Of a stretch of DNA of 64,000 nucleotides, positions 36,890-47,650 are shown in pieces. The translations under genes were made by a program, and so were the position numbers. The notes beneath the pieces are model-generated. The model did not search any database, had not been told where the DNA came from, and saw only the letters and a program-made list of their open reading frames with translations. The stretch spans positions 1-64,000 of the forward strand of contig NZ_RXHJ01000010.1 in NCBI RefSeq assembly GCF_003955685.1, read 5' to 3'. This DNA comes from Corynebacterium hylobatis. GTDB lineage: Bacteria; Actinomycetota; Actinomycetes; Mycobacteriales; Mycobacteriaceae. Each line of letters opens with the position of its first letter. Positions within the stretch are counted from its first letter, which is position 1.

Positions 36890-37273
36890 GTGTCGCTTTC
36901 AGAGCAGGAGCAGCGAGCGCTCCGGGAGATTGAACAGTCTCTCCTTGCTGATGACCCCAAGTTCGGGTCATCCGTGGCCGGCGGCCATGGCTTCGGCGCG
37001 ACCGGGACACCCGGTATCACGCTTCGGGGTGTTGCGATCGCGGTTGTCGGCCTGGTCATGCTCATCGGCGGAGTCGCACTCGCCCAGCAGAGCCTGTGGT
37101 TCATTGCGCTGAGCGTCGTCGGCTTCCTGGTGATGTTCGGCGCCGGTGTGTGGATGCTCCGCGGAGGCGGGGGATCGGCCACCGGGCGGGTCAGCAAGCG
37201 CCGGACCAACCGTGGCCGGGCGCCTGCCAGCAGCGTGGAGGAGAACTTCCGCCGCCGCTTCGAGGAGCGTTAG
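36890..37273 (+). CDS. DUF3040 membrane protein
   Basis: 127 residues. It has a short acidic N-terminal helix (MSLSEQEQRALREIEQSL), then two membrane helices (ITLRGVAIAVVGLVMLIGGVAL and LWFIALSVVGFLVMFGAGVWML) and a basic tail ending RRRFEER. This family lies immediately upstream of mraZ in many actinobacteria; its role is unknown. GTG 36890 has GGAGG only 4 bases upstream. A strong terminator isolates it from mraZ. Confidence 0.85.
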   Translation: MSLSEQEQRALREIEQSLLADDPKFGSSVAGGHGFGATGTPGITLRGVAIAVVGLVMLIGGVALAQQSLWFIALSVVGFLVMFGAGVWMLRGGGGSATGRVSKRRTNRGRAPASSVEENFRRRFEER

Positions 37274-37298
37274 CCGCCAGACAGAATCAGCACGGATC

Positions 37299-37346
37299 AA
37301 GGTCCGCCGCACGCCCCTGCACCGGGGTGCGCGGCGGACCTTTTTC
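37299..37346 (+). terminator. Terminator before the mra cluster
   Basis: AAGGTCCGCCGC pairs perfectly with GCGGCGGACCTT; an inner GCACCCC/GGGGTGC-type stem and a TTTTTC tail complete a strong intrinsic terminator. Confidence 0.9.
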
Positions 37347-37546
37347 TGAATTCCCCACCTTCGCCCCCACCGCCCCCGCCGGGACCTGTGTCTACACGGA
37401 AATTCACAGGAAAGGCCACATCCGGGTGTGAAAAGGGGGTGTCCGCGGGGCGTCCCGTCCCCCGCCGCGGGTCGGTGCCCCACCGCTTTCGCTTACTTCA
37501 CCTGCATCTCTTTCTCTGCCAGGCAATTTTACGGCCACGTTGAGGG

Positions 37547-37589
37547 TTGTTGGTGGGGCAAAGTGGGGTATTGTGGGGCGCAGCGGTGG
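37547..37589 (+). promoter_or_regulatory. mraZ promoter with three MraZ operator boxes
   Basis: GTGGGG occurs at 37553, 37563 and 37573 with a 10-base period, and a degenerate GCGGTG at 37583. This is the direct-repeat pattern that MraZ binds to repress its own operon. The boxes cover the likely promoter TTGTTG (37547-37552) and TATTGT (37569-37574). Confidence 0.75.
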
Positions 37590-37683
37590 AGAAGGGCGGC
37601 CCAAGTGGCCGCCCCGAACTATGGCGAGAACTGAATTGCTCTGAAGAGATCCGAGGAGGCGAGCAGAGGAAGGTGACCCCGGG

Positions 37684-38118
37684 ATGTTTCTCGGTACCTA
37701 CACTCCGAAGCTCGACGACAAGGGTCGGCTGACACTTCCGGCCAAGTTCCGTGCGGAACTTGCCGGTGGGTTGATGATCACGAAGGGGCAGGACCACAGC
37801 CTTGCGGTCTATCCCCGGGAAGAGTTCGCCGCACGCGTCCGGAAGGCCGCGTCGGTGTCCCGCACCAATCCTCAGGCACGTGCCTTCATCCGGAATCTGG
37901 CTGCCAGTGCGGATGAACAGCGTCCTGACGGGAGCGGTCGCATCACCCTCTCGGCCGGGCACCGTGCATACGCGGGTCTGACCAAGGAGTGTGTGGTCAT
38001 CGGATCAGTGGATTTTCTCGAGATCTGGGACGCAGAGTCCTGGGCCGCTTATCAGAAGGAAACGGAAGCCGCCTTCGCGGCGGCCGACGCAGAAGACGTC
38101 CTCGGCGGACTGCTCTGA
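37684..38118 (+). CDS. mraZ: Transcriptional regulator MraZ
   Basis: 144 residues with two SpoVT/AbrB-like half-domains. The first begins [23 protein letters not shown] and the second has [26 protein letters not shown]. It forms ring oligomers that bind GTGGG direct repeats, here just upstream of its own gene, and so controls the division and cell wall cluster. The ATG at 37684 follows a purine-rich leader. The next gene, rsmH, starts 172 bases downstream. Confidence 0.95.
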   Translation: MFLGTYTPKLDDKGRLTLPAKFRAELAGGLMITKGQDHSLAVYPREEFAARVRKAASVSRTNPQARAFIRNLAASADEQRPDGSGRITLSAGHRAYAGLTKECVVIGSVDFLEIWDAESWAAYQKETEAAFAAADAEDVLGGLL

Positions 38119-38290
38119 TCATCCCCCGCAGGGGATGGGAGGGTGGGACGGAGCGCGTGTACGGACTCTGCCCGAGGTGATGCTCTGGTGTACTTCCCCG
38201 ACATCAGATGGACACATCGGGCAGGGCCCTATACGCACCCCGTACCGTGGGCGGGCCACACACTCGATGACGAAGGGGGCTAGGGACGCC

Positions 38291-39310
38291 ATGAGCGACA
38301 TGAGCTTCGACGTCGAGGAGAATTTCGGCCATGTCCCGGTTCTCCGCGACCGGATGGCGGACCTGCTGGCCCCGGGCGTCGAGAAGCTCGGTGAGCACGC
38401 GGTCATCGTCGACGGCACCCTCGGTGCCGGCGGACACACAGAGCATTTCCTGAGGACCTTCCCGCAGACCCGCGTCATCGGCGTGGACCGTGACCCCGTC
38501 GCGCTCACTGACGCCCGCGAACGCCTCGCCCCCTTCGGTGGGCGCTTCGTCGGCGTGCAGACGCGTTTCGACGGCATCGGTGAGGCCATCGCCCACGGCG
38601 AGGGGGAGATCTTCGGCCTCGCCCGCGAGCACGGTGTCGCCGGGGCACTGTTCGACCTCGGAGTGTCCTCCATGCAGCTGGACCAGGTGGAGCGCGGCTT
38701 CGCCTACCGCACCGACGCGCCGCTGGACATGCGCATGGACCCCTCCCGGGGGAAGACCGCAGCGGATGTGCTCAACACCTACGGTCACGGTGAGCTGGCG
38801 CGCATCCTCAAGACCTACGGCGATGAACGTTTCGCCGGCAAGATCGCCTCGGCGGTGCTGCGGGAACGTGAGAAGGAGCCCTTCACCACCTCCGCACGCC
38901 TGGTCGAGTTGCTCTACTCCGCCATCCCCGCCGCCACCCGGCGTACCGGCGGCCACCCCGCCAAACGCACCTTCCAGGCGCTGCGCGTCGAGGTCAACGC
39001 CGAGCTGGAGGCACTGGAGAACGTCATCCCCGTCATCGCGGAACTGCTTGCCGTCGGTGGCCGGGCGGTATTCATGAGTTACCAGTCGCTGGAGGACCGC
39101 ATCGTCAAGAACGCCTTCGCCGACATGACCGCCTCGAAGACACCCCCCGGCCTGCCGATGGACCTGCCGGGCACCGCGCCCCGCTTCCGGACCGTGACCC
39201 GGGGGGCGGAGAAAGCGAACGAGGCGGAGATCGAAGAGAATCCCCGGGCGGCACCGGTGAGGGTGCGCGCTGTGGAGAAGCTCCCTGAACCGACCGGAGG
39301 CCGACCGTGA
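38291..39310 (+). CDS. rsmH: 16S rRNA (cytosine-1402-N4)-methyltransferase
   Basis: Methylates N4 of C1402 in the 16S rRNA decoding centre; 339 residues. It has [13 protein letters not shown], the SAM-binding [41 protein letters not shown] and the C-terminal [16 protein letters not shown] take the ATG at 38291 with AAGGGGG ten bases upstream; ATG 38267 is an alternative. Its TGA overlaps the ftsL GTG by four bases. Confidence 0.94.
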   Translation: MSDMSFDVEENFGHVPVLRDRMADLLAPGVEKLGEHAVIVDGTLGAGGHTEHFLRTFPQTRVIGVDRDPVALTDARERLAPFGGRFVGVQTRFDGIGEAIAHGEGEIFGLAREHGVAGALFDLGVSSMQLDQVERGFAYRTDAPLDMRMDPSRGKTAADVLNTYGHGELARILKTYGDERFAGKIASAVLREREKEPFTTSARLVELLYSAIPAATRRTGGHPAKRTFQALRVEVNAELEALENVIPVIAELLAVGGRAVFMSYQSLEDRIVKNAFADMTASKTPPGLPMDLPGTAPRFRTVTRGAEKANEAEIEENPRAAPVRVRAVEKLPEPTGGRP

Positions 39311-40056
39311 CCCAACCGACCAGGACTCGAAACGACCGTAAGGAACGACGCATGGGTGCCAGCCGTGACTTCACCAGCATCGCCGTCCTCGATCGCGGGC
39401 AATCGACCCGGGCACCGGAGAAACCGCGGGCGCCGAAGGTCCCGCAGACGCCCCTGCCGGGCCGCCGACGGCCGGTCCCCTCGCCGAACCGCCTGGGTTC
39501 GCGGCAGGTGGTCTCCGTCCGGGGCCGCCGCACCGAAGAGATCCGCCGTTCCACCCTGCTGATGAAGCTGGTCGGCATGTCTGTCGTCCTGGCCATCGCG
39601 GGTGTCGCCCTGGCCATGTGGCTGTCGGGTGTGTCCACCCAGCTGACCTTCCGCATGCAGACGCTGTCCTCCCAGGACCAGCAGCTGGCCAACCAGCTCG
39701 AGACCCTCAACCGGGACCTCGAGAACGTCCGCTCCTCCGCGGAGCTGGCCCGCCGGGCCGGTGAACTCGGCCTGGAGGTGCCCGTCCAACCGGGCATCCT
39801 CGCGGTGGGCGCCGACGGTGGGATTGTGGAGGAACGTCCGGCGGACGTGACCACGCGTCCCATCATCGACGTCAACGGTGCGCCGGTCCGCCCGGGCCAG
39901 GCCTCAAGCAACCCGGACGCGATCCGGGAGCTGGGCGACAACCTGGAGGCGATCCCCCAGGCCGAGCGGCTACGTGCCCCGGCAGAGTCGGGCGTGGCCC
40001 CCTACGAGCCGGGTGTGGCCCCCTATGCCCCGAATGTTCCCGCTGAGGATCAGTGA
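39307..40056 (+). CDS. ftsL: FtsL-like divisome protein
   Basis: 249-residue bitopic protein with a long basic cytoplasmic N-terminus, one membrane helix (about 85-107) and an extracellular leucine-zipper-like helix ([20 protein letters not shown]). The sequence is poorly conserved; the assignment rests on topology and position between rsmH and ftsI. In the divisome FtsL joins FtsQ and FtsB-like partners to activate FtsWI. The C-terminal tail has a tandem [14 protein letters not shown]. The GTG at 39307 overlaps the rsmH stop. Confidence 0.85.
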   Translation: MTQPTRTRNDRKERRMGASRDFTSIAVLDRGQSTRAPEKPRAPKVPQTPLPGRRRPVPSPNRLGSRQVVSVRGRRTEEIRRSTLLMKLVGMSVVLAIAGVALAMWLSGVSTQLTFRMQTLSSQDQQLANQLETLNRDLENVRSSAELARRAGELGLEVPVQPGILAVGADGGIVEERPADVTTRPIIDVNGAPVRPGQASSNPDAIRELGDNLEAIPQAERLRAPAESGVAPYEPGVAPYAPNVPAEDQ

Positions 40057-40087
40057 CCCCAGAAGTACCGATTGTTGAGGACGGCAA

Positions 40088-42160
40088 GTGACACGACCAG
40101 GCGCCGGCGGCGTCCGACGTGCTGCGGGACGAGTTGACTCGTCCCGCAGTTCGTCATCCCGTCCCTATTCCGACGCCCGGGCAGCGCAGAGCCGCGCGCC
40201 CCGGCAACCAGAGACCAAACCGAAGAAACCCACGAAAAAACCCGGTGGGAAGCCCGGCGGGAAGCCCACTCGGCAGCAGGCCCCCACCCAGAAGGCGGTG
40301 ATGACCCGCCGGTTGCGGATCATCCTTGTCTTCTTCACGGCCCTCACCGTCCTCCTGGTCGGCCGCCTCGCCTGGGTGCAGATCGTGTGGGGCCCCGAGT
40401 TCGCCGCAAAGGCGCAGCAGCAGCGTGCCCGTGTCTACGTCGAACCGGCCCGCCGCGGTGAGGTCACCGACCGCCACGGCAACCAGCTGGCCTACACCAT
40501 GCAGGCCCGTAGCCTGACTATTTCCCCGCAGGTGCTGCGCAGCGAGCTCACCGAACAACAGGACCTGGCGATGCGCATGGACGGCATGTCCCGGGAGCAG
40601 ATCGACGCCGAGATCGACGAGCGGGTCGAGGACGTCCTGGTGACCATGTCGCAGGAGATCCCCGCCATGATCGAGGAGGCCGGGGCGATCACCGGTGAGG
40701 TCAAGGAGGAGGAGATCCTGGAGAAGCTGCAGGCCGACTCCACCTACGAGGTCCTGGTGCGCAACGTCGACCCGGACGTCGCCGCCGAGATCGCCGCCAC
40801 CTTCCACGGCGTGGCCGCCGACCACCAGGACATCCGCCAGTACCCGAACGGGGCCATCGCCGAGAACGTCCTGGGCAAGGTGTCCATGGACGGGCAGGGC
40901 CAGTTCGGTTTCGAGACCTCCGGAGACGCCATGCTCTCGGGCATCAACGGCCGCTCCACGGAGGACGTGTCCACCAACGGGCAGGTCATCCCCGGCACCC
41001 TGCGCGACGTGGTGCCGGCCGTCGACGGTGCCGCCGTGGAGCTGAGCCTGGACCTGGACCTGCAGACCTACGTCCAGCAGCTGCTGGAGCAGGCGAAGAC
41101 CAACTCACAGGCGGATTCCGCGGAGGCGGTCGTCCTCGACGTGGCCACCGGTGAGGTGCTGGCCATGGCCAACACCGACACCATCGACCCCAACGGCAAC
41201 ATTGAGCGCCAGCTCCGGGCCGGCAAGGACTTCGAGAACCAGACAATCTCGCATCCCTACGAGCCGGGCTCGGTGGCCAAGATCATCACCGCGGCAGCCA
41301 CACTCGAGGAGGGACTGACCACCCCGGACGAGGTTCACCAGGTGCCCGGTTCCATCCACATGGCCGGCGTGACCGTCAACGACGCGTGGGCCCACGGCGT
41401 GGTGCCCTACACCACCACCGGCATCTTCGGTAAGTCCTCCAACGTGGGTACCCTCATGCTCGCCGAACGCCTCGGTGAGGACCGTTTCGCGGACTACCTC
41501 CAGCGTTTCGGCATCGGTCAGACGACGGGCATCGAGCTGCCCAACGAATCCTCCGGCCTCCTGCCGGCCCGTGAGCAGTGGTCCGGCGGCACCTTCGCCA
41601 ACCTGCCCATCGGGCAGGGCATGTCCTTCACCACCCTGCAGATGGCCTCCATCTACCAGGCCCTGGCCAATGGCGGCGAGCGGATCGAACCCCGCATCGT
41701 CCGGTCGGTGACGAACCCGGACGGCACCGAGCAGGAACTCGCTGAACCGGACCGCACCCAGGTGGTCAGTCCGGACACCGCCCGCGCGACGATCGACATG
41801 TTCCGCTCCATCATGCAGGACGACCCGGGTGGACTGCAGATGGGCACCGGCGCCAACGGCGCGGTCCCCGGCTACCAGACCTCCGGCAAGACGGGCACCG
41901 CACAGAAGGTCGACCCGAACACCGGGGCCTACTCCAACAGTGACTACTGGATCACCTTCGCCGGTGTCGCCCCGGCGGATGACCCGCGTTTCGTGGTGGC
42001 CGTCATGGTGGACGAACCCACTCGCGGCGTCGAGGAAGGCGGCGGGGGCGGACAGTCCTCGGCCCCGATCTTCCGCGACATCGCGTCATGGCTGCTCGAC
42101 CGGGACAACATCCCGACGTCACCGCCCATGGAGGACCTCCTGATCCTCCACGCCCAATAA
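40088..42160 (+). CDS. ftsI: Septal peptidoglycan transpeptidase FtsI (class B PBP)
   Basis: 690 residues. It has a Lys/Pro-rich cytoplasmic tail (PKKPTKKPGGKPGGKP), one membrane anchor (about 76-98), a pedestal domain and a transpeptidase domain. Catalytic motifs are SVAK (Ser395), SSN and KTGTAQK. It cross-links septal peptidoglycan in complex with FtsW. The GTG at 40088 begins 31 bases after the ftsL stop. murE follows after 22 bases with an AGGAG SD. Confidence 0.95.
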   Translation: MTRPGAGGVRRAAGRVDSSRSSSSRPYSDARAAQSRAPRQPETKPKKPTKKPGGKPGGKPTRQQAPTQKAVMTRRLRIILVFFTALTVLLVGRLAWVQIVWGPEFAAKAQQQRARVYVEPARRGEVTDRHGNQLAYTMQARSLTISPQVLRSELTEQQDLAMRMDGMSREQIDAEIDERVEDVLVTMSQEIPAMIEEAGAITGEVKEEEILEKLQADSTYEVLVRNVDPDVAAEIAATFHGVAADHQDIRQYPNGAIAENVLGKVSMDGQGQFGFETSGDAMLSGINGRSTEDVSTNGQVIPGTLRDVVPAVDGAAVELSLDLDLQTYVQQLLEQAKTNSQADSAEAVVLDVATGEVLAMANTDTIDPNGNIERQLRAGKDFENQTISHPYEPGSVAKIITAAATLEEGLTTPDEVHQVPGSIHMAGVTVNDAWAHGVVPYTTTGIFGKSSNVGTLMLAERLGEDRFADYLQRFGIGQTTGIELPNESSGLLPAREQWSGGTFANLPIGQGMSFTTLQMASIYQALANGGERIEPRIVRSVTNPDGTEQELAEPDRTQVVSPDTARATIDMFRSIMQDDPGGLQMGTGANGAVPGYQTSGKTGTAQKVDPNTGAYSNSDYWITFAGVAPADDPRFVVAVMVDEPTRGVEEGGGGGQSSAPIFRDIASWLLDRDNIPTSPPMEDLLILHAQ

Positions 42161-42182
42161 GTCCTCGAGGAGGAGAACCACC

Positions 42183-43673
42183 ATGGAAAACACACTGTCC
42201 CATCTGGCCCGCATCGCCGGGGGAGAGCTCGTACAGGACTCCGGGGCTGATCCCGTCATCACCTCCTTCGGTCTGGACTCGTCCGCTCTGGCCAGCGACG
42301 GCGCCCTGTTCGCCGCCGTGCCGGGTACCCGCAGCCACGGCGCGACCTACGCCGCCGGCAGCCCGGCCGTGGCCGTACTCACCGACGCCGCCGGCCGGGA
42401 GATCCTCGCCGCGGCGGGGGAGACCCGCCCCATCATCGTCGTCGACGACGTCCGCGCGGTGCTCGGCACCGTCGCCGCCGAGGTCCATGCCCACCCCTCC
42501 GAGCGACTCACCGTGCTCGGGGTGACCGGCACCTCCGGCAAGACCACCACCAGCTACCTGCTGGAGGCCGGTCTCATGGCCGCAGGTCACAAGGTCGGTC
42601 TGATCGGCACCACCGGCACCCGTATCGACGGCCGGGCGGTGCCCACCTCCCTGACCACCCCGGAGGCCACGACCCTCCAGGAGCTCTTCGCGCGGATGGT
42701 CGACGCAGGCGTCACCCACGTGGTCATGGAGGTCTCCTCCCACGCCCTGGAGCTGGGCAGGGTGGCGGGCACGCGTTTCGACGTCGCCGGCTTCACCAAC
42801 CTCTCCCAGGACCACCTCGACTTCCACCCGACCATGGAGGAGTACTTCGAGGCCAAGGCCCGCTTCTTCGACCCGGCCTCCCCGCTGGCCGCGGACCGCA
42901 CGGTTGTCTGCGTCGACGACGAGTGGGGCCGGCGGATGGCGGAGCGTGCCGGTGACCCCCTGACCGTGTCCACCCGCGGCAATGACGCCGATGTCACCGC
43001 CACCCAGACCGAGGTGGCCCCCACCGGTGCGCAGACGCTGCACCTGCGGCTGCCCGGCCACGAACTGACCGCCGGTTTGCCGCTGCCGGGTGACTTCAAC
43101 ATCGCCAACGCCGCGGTGGCCACCGCCATGGCGTTTGCCGCCGGCGTGGACCCGGTGGCCTTCACCGCCGGCTTCGCCGACGTCGCCGTGCCGGGCCGGA
43201 TGGAGCGCATCGACGCCGGACAGGACTTCCTCGCCGTGGTCGACTACGCCCACAAACCCGCGGCCGTCGCCGCGGTGCTGGACACCCTGCGCGGTCAGAT
43301 CAGCGGCCGCCTCGGCGTGGTGGTCGGGGCCGGCGGCGACCGGGACGCCACCAAGCGTCCCCTCATGGGGGCGGAGGCGGCCCGGCGGGCCGACCTGGTG
43401 ATCATCACCGACGACAATCCGCGCAGCGAGGTCCCCGCCACCATCCGCGCCGCTGTCCTCGAGGGCGCGCTCGCCGCCGGCACCTCCGCGGAGATCCGCG
43501 AGATCGGTGATCGCGCCGCGGCCATCGACGCGCTGATCGGGTGGGCGCGTCCCGGCGACGGCGTCGTCGTCGCAGGCAAGGGCCACGAGGTCGGGCAGCT
43601 CATCAACGGGGTGGACCACCACTTCGACGACCGGGAGGAAGTCCGGCGTGCACTGAAGGAGAAGAAACTGTGA
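42183..43673 (+). CDS. murE: UDP-MurNAc-tripeptide synthetase, meso-DAP adding (MurE)
   Basis: Adds meso-diaminopimelate to UDP-MurNAc-Ala-Glu with ATP; 496 residues. It has the P-loop GTSGKTTTSYLLE, the carbamylated-lysine region EYFEAKARFFD and the amino-acid specificity motif DDNPRSE, characteristic of mDAP-adding MurE rather than the lysine type. This agrees with LtsA in the window, which amidates mDAP. Its TGA overlaps the murF GTG by four bases. Confidence 0.96.
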   Translation: MENTLSHLARIAGGELVQDSGADPVITSFGLDSSALASDGALFAAVPGTRSHGATYAAGSPAVAVLTDAAGREILAAAGETRPIIVVDDVRAVLGTVAAEVHAHPSERLTVLGVTGTSGKTTTSYLLEAGLMAAGHKVGLIGTTGTRIDGRAVPTSLTTPEATTLQELFARMVDAGVTHVVMEVSSHALELGRVAGTRFDVAGFTNLSQDHLDFHPTMEEYFEAKARFFDPASPLAADRTVVCVDDEWGRRMAERAGDPLTVSTRGNDADVTATQTEVAPTGAQTLHLRLPGHELTAGLPLPGDFNIANAAVATAMAFAAGVDPVAFTAGFADVAVPGRMERIDAGQDFLAVVDYAHKPAAVAAVLDTLRGQISGRLGVVVGAGGDRDATKRPLMGAEAARRADLVIITDDNPRSEVPATIRAAVLEGALAAGTSAEIREIGDRAAAIDALIGWARPGDGVVVAGKGHEVGQLINGVDHHFDDREEVRRALKEKKL

Positions 43674-45172
43674 TCCCCCTGACCCTCGCGGAGATCGCGG
43701 AGATCACCGGTGGTGAGCTCCACGACGTCGAGAAGCCGGACACCCCGGTGACCGGCACCATCGAGTTCGACTCCCGCCTGATCACCCCGGGCGGGCTGTT
43801 CATCGCCCTGCCGGGCGCACGTGTCGACGGCCACGACTTCGCCGCCACCGCCATCACGGCCGGTGCCGCCGCCGTGCTCGCCGCCCGCCCGGTGGGGGTG
43901 CCCGCAGTCGTGGTCAAACCCACCGGCCGCCCCGATTCCAACGCCGACATCTACGCCCACGACACCGACGGCTCCGTCAAGGCCGTCGTCGAGGCGCTGG
44001 CCGCCCTCGCCCATGCCGTGGTCACCAGGCTGCCGGAGCTGACGGTCGTCGGCATCACCGGCTCCGCCGGCAAGACCTCCACCAAGGACCTCGTCGCCTC
44101 CGTGCTGCGCATGGCGGGGGAGACCGTCGCCCCGCCCGGTTCCTTCAACAACGAGATCGGCCTGCCCTACACGGCGCTGCGCTGCACCACCGACACCCGT
44201 TTCCTCGTCGCCGAGATGTCCGCCCGCGGCATCGGCCACATCGCCCACCTGGCCCGCTCCGTGCCCCCGCACATCGGCGCCGTCCTCAATGTGGGCACCG
44301 CCCATCTGGGTGAATTCGGTTCCCGGGAGAACATCGCCCGCGCCAAGGGCGAACTCATCGAGGCCCTGCCGGCCCGCGGGGTGGCGGTGCTCAATGCCGA
44401 CGACCCCTTCGTCGCTGCCATGGCGCCCCGCACCCGCGCCCGGGTGGTCACCTACTCCGCCGGCACCCGCGCCGACCTGTGGGCCGGGGACATCCGCCTC
44501 GATGATGTCGCCCGCGCCAGTTTCACCCTGCACGCCGGTGGGGAATCCGCCCCCGTGCGTCTGCAGGTCTTCGGTGAGCACCAGGTCTCCAACGCCCTGG
44601 CAGCCGCGGCCATCGGTCTGGAGGCCGGACTCGACCTCAGCCGGGTCGCCGCGGGACTTTCCGGCCACACCAGCGCCTCCGCACACCGCATGGACGTGCA
44701 GACCCGCGCTGACGGGGTGACCGTGATCAACGACGCCTACAACGCCAACCCCGACTCCATGAAGGCCGGCATCGCCGCCCTGGCCTACACCGCCGCGGCC
44801 CGCCGCCACGCCCGCGCCATCGCTGTCCTGGGCCAGATGAGCGAACTCGGCACCGATGCGGAGGCCGCGCACCGCAAGATCGGCCGGCAGCTCGACAGGT
44901 ACCGCGTCGAGCACCTGATCGCCGTCGGCGATGATCCCCACAGCCGCGCCATGGCCACCGAGGCCGCCAACCGGGGTATAACTACTGAGGTCGCGCGCGA
45001 CGTCGACGAGGCCACCCGCCTCGTCGAGGCCGTGCTGCGGACCCGCCCGATCGAGCACACCGGACCCGGCAACCCCGGCGATGTCGTGCTGGTCAAGGCC
45101 TCCAACTCGCTGGGGCTGTGGCGGGTAGCGGAGAACCTCATCCAACAGCAGAACATCCAGAAGGGTTCATAG
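43670..45172 (+). CDS. murF: UDP-MurNAc-tripeptide:D-Ala-D-Ala ligase (MurF)
   Basis: Completes the pentapeptide by adding D-Ala-D-Ala; 500 residues. The P-loop is [12 protein letters not shown], followed by [14 protein letters not shown] and [14 protein letters not shown]. The start GTG 43670 overlaps murE; the frame is open further upstream only as a shadow of murE. mraY follows after 13 bases. Confidence 0.95.
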   Translation: MIPLTLAEIAEITGGELHDVEKPDTPVTGTIEFDSRLITPGGLFIALPGARVDGHDFAATAITAGAAAVLAARPVGVPAVVVKPTGRPDSNADIYAHDTDGSVKAVVEALAALAHAVVTRLPELTVVGITGSAGKTSTKDLVASVLRMAGETVAPPGSFNNEIGLPYTALRCTTDTRFLVAEMSARGIGHIAHLARSVPPHIGAVLNVGTAHLGEFGSRENIARAKGELIEALPARGVAVLNADDPFVAAMAPRTRARVVTYSAGTRADLWAGDIRLDDVARASFTLHAGGESAPVRLQVFGEHQVSNALAAAAIGLEAGLDLSRVAAGLSGHTSASAHRMDVQTRADGVTVINDAYNANPDSMKAGIAALAYTAAARRHARAIAVLGQMSELGTDAEAAHRKIGRQLDRYRVEHLIAVGDDPHSRAMATEAANRGITTEVARDVDEATRLVEAVLRTRPIEHTGPGNPGDVVLVKASNSLGLWRVAENLIQQQNIQKGS

Positions 45173-45185
45173 GGGCGAACACGAC

Positions 45186-46295
45186 GTGACACAGATCATC
45201 ATCGCAGGAATCGTCAGTTTCCTCGTCGCCATCTTCACCACCCCGGTGCTCATCCGGCGTTTCTCCGCCGAGGGCCTGGGGCAGGAGATCCGGGAGGACG
45301 GCCCCCAGTCCCATCTGCGCAAGCGGGGCACGCCCACCATGGGCGGCATCGCCATCATCGCCGGCATCGTCGTCGCCTACGTCACCGTGGGCATCTACGG
45401 CATGGTCATCGGCACCGGCGGCTTCACCGTCTCCGGCGTGCTGGTCCTCGGCCTCATGCTCGGCATGGGTGCGCTCGGTTTCGCCGACGACTTCATCAAA
45501 CTGTTCAAGGCCCGCAACCTCGGCCTGAACAAGACCGCCAAGCTCGTCGGCCAGCTCGTGCTGGCCATTACCTTCGGCCTGCTCATCCTCCAGTTCCCTG
45601 ACGCGCAGGGCCTGACCCCGGGGTCGACGCACCTGTCCTTCATCCGGGACATCGACACCGTCGACATCGCCTTCGGCGGCAGCATCATCGGCATCATCGT
45701 CTTCCTGGTGTTCATGGTCATCCTCATCGCCGCCTGGTCGAACGCCGTCAACCTCACCGACGGCCTCGACGGACTGGCCGCCGGCACCACCGCCTTCGTC
45801 ATGGGCGCCTACTCCCTGATCACCTTCTGGCAGTTCCGCAATTCCTGCGAGGTCGCCGTCGAACCGGGCTGCTACTCGGTGCGTGACCCCCTCGATCTGG
45901 CGATCCTCGCGGCCGCCGGACTCGGCGGCTGCCTCGGCTTCCTGTGGTGGAATGCCGCCCCCGCCAAGATCTTCATGGGTGACACCGGATCCCTGGCCCT
46001 CGGCGGCCTGGTCGCCGGCCTGTCGGTGGCATCCCGCACGGAGCTGCTGATGATCATCATCGGCGCGCTCTTCGTCATCGAGGCCGCCTCCGTGGTCATC
46101 CAGGTCATCTCCTTCCGCACCACCGGCAAGCGCGTCTTCCGTATGGCACCCTTCCACCACCACTTCGAGAACGGTGGCTGGCCCGAGACCACCGTCGTCG
46201 TCCGCTTCTGGCTCATCGCCGCCATGGCTGTCATGCTCGGTGTGTGCATCTTCTACGCCGAATGGCTCACCGTCACGGGAGTGAGCCTGCGATGA
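45186..46295 (+). CDS. mraY: Phospho-MurNAc-pentapeptide transferase (MraY)
   Basis: Polytopic enzyme making lipid I from UDP-MurNAc-pentapeptide and decaprenyl phosphate; 369 residues, ten helices. Catalytic signatures are [31 protein letters not shown] and FHHHFE. The start is GTG 45186. Its TGA overlaps the murD ATG by four bases. Confidence 0.96.
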   Translation: MTQIIIAGIVSFLVAIFTTPVLIRRFSAEGLGQEIREDGPQSHLRKRGTPTMGGIAIIAGIVVAYVTVGIYGMVIGTGGFTVSGVLVLGLMLGMGALGFADDFIKLFKARNLGLNKTAKLVGQLVLAITFGLLILQFPDAQGLTPGSTHLSFIRDIDTVDIAFGGSIIGIIVFLVFMVILIAAWSNAVNLTDGLDGLAAGTTAFVMGAYSLITFWQFRNSCEVAVEPGCYSVRDPLDLAILAAAGLGGCLGFLWWNAAPAKIFMGDTGSLALGGLVAGLSVASRTELLMIIIGALFVIEAASVVIQVISFRTTGKRVFRMAPFHHHFENGGWPETTVVVRFWLIAAMAVMLGVCIFYAEWLTVTGVSLR

Positions 46296-47650
46296 TCACC
46301 GGAACCGTCCTCATCGCCGGCGCCGGGGTCTCCGGCCGCGGCATCGTCCGCCTCCTGGAGCGCCTCGGCGTGGACTTCACAGTCGCCGACGACAACAACC
46401 TGTCCACCGGCGTCACCGTCGCCGAGGCCCGCACCGTGCTGAGCCGTTTCTCGCTGGTGGTCACCTCCCCGGGCTGGCGTCCCGACAACCCCCTGCTTGT
46501 CGACGCCGCCGCAGCCGGCCTCGAGGTCATCGGCGACGTCGAGCTGGCCTACCGCCTCGACCGCGCCGGCGCCTTCGGCCCCCCGCGTACCTGGCTGGTG
46601 GTCACCGGAACCAACGGCAAGACCACCACCACCGCCATGCTCGCGGCCATGATGGCGCAGCTGGGCCAGGACACCGGGCTGCGTGCCCGGGCGGTGGGCA
46701 ACATCGGTGTCGCCGTCGCCGACGCCCTGCTTGACGAGCAACGCGTCGACGTCCTCGTCGCCGAACTGTCCAGCTTCCAGCTCCACTGGTCGAAGGAGCT
46801 GATCCCGGACGCCGGGGTGCTGCTCAACCTCGCCGAGGACCACATCGACTGGCACGGCTCCTTCACCTCCTACGCCGACGCCAAGGGCCGCGCCCTGTCC
46901 GGGTCGGTCGCCGTCGCCGGCGTCGACGACCCGGTGGTCCGCGCGGTGCTGGCGCGGGCGGACGTCGACAATCACATCGGCTTCACCCTCGCCGAACCCG
47001 GCGTCGGCCAGTTCGGCCTCATCGGTGGGCAGCTGGTGGACAACACCGGTGACGCCCCCGTCATCCTCGCGCCGGTCGCCGGCATCCAACCGGCCGGACC
47101 GGCCGGTGTGCTCGACGCGCTCGCCGCCGCCGCCATCGCCCGCAGTCAGGGCGCCACGCCGGAACACATCGCCGCCGCGCTCGCCGCGTTCCAGGTCGAC
47201 GGGCACCGCGGCCAGATCATCGCCGAGACCGGGGGAGTGACCTGGGTCGACAACTCCAAGGCCACCAACCCGCACGCCGCCGACGCCGCCCTGGCCGGGC
47301 TGGACAACGTCATCTGGCTCGCCGGCGGGCAGCTCAAGGGCGCCGACATCGTCCCGCTGATCCGCTCCCACGCCCACCGGCTCAAGGCCGTCGGACTGCT
47401 GGGTGCCGATGCCCCCCGCATCGCCGCCGCCATGGCCGAGCACGCCCCGCACGTCCCCGTCCACCACACCACCCGCACCGACCCGGAGCAGGCGATCGCC
47501 GAGCTCGTCGGCTGGGCCGCGGACACCGCCGGGGCGGGCGACACCGTACTGCTCGCCCCGGCCGCGGCCTCCCTCGACATGTTCACCGGGATGGCCCAGC
47601 GCGGCGACCTTTTCGCCGCCGCCGCAAATCAACCCCGGGAGATCTCATGA
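46292..47650 (+). CDS. murD: UDP-MurNAc-L-alanine:D-glutamate ligase (MurD)
   Basis: Adds D-glutamate to UDP-MurNAc-L-Ala; 452 residues. Landmarks are the N-terminal Rossmann loop [15 protein letters not shown], the P-loop [12 protein letters not shown] and [16 protein letters not shown] 46292 overlaps the mraY stop, and its TGA overlaps the ftsW ATG. Confidence 0.95.
   Translation: MITGTVLIAGAGVSGRGIVRLLERLGVDFTVADDNNLSTGVTVAEARTVLSRFSLVVTSPGWRPDNPLLVDAAAAGLEVIGDVELAYRLDRAGAFGPPRTWLVVTGTNGKTTTTAMLAAMMAQLGQDTGLRARAVGNIGVAVADALLDEQRVDVLVAELSSFQLHWSKELIPDAGVLLNLAEDHIDWHGSFTSYADAKGRALSGSVAVAGVDDPVVRAVLARADVDNHIGFTLAEPGVGQFGLIGGQLVDNTGDAPVILAPVAGIQPAGPAGVLDALAAAAIARSQGATPEHIAAALAAFQVDGHRGQIIAETGGVTWVDNSKATNPHAADAALAGLDNVIWLAGGQLKGADIVPLIRSHAHRLKAVGLLGADAPRIAAAMAEHAPHVPVHHTTRTDPEQAIAELVGWAADTAGAGDTVLLAPAAASLDMFTGMAQRGDLFAAAANQPREIS

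Larger units (their letters stand above)
37274..37683 (+). other. mraZ upstream region
   Basis: 410 bases with no credible gene. It holds the DUF3040 terminator, about 200 featureless bases, the mraZ promoter with MraZ boxes (37547-37589) and a roughly 100-base leader with a GAGGA SD region before ATG 37684. Confidence 0.7.
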
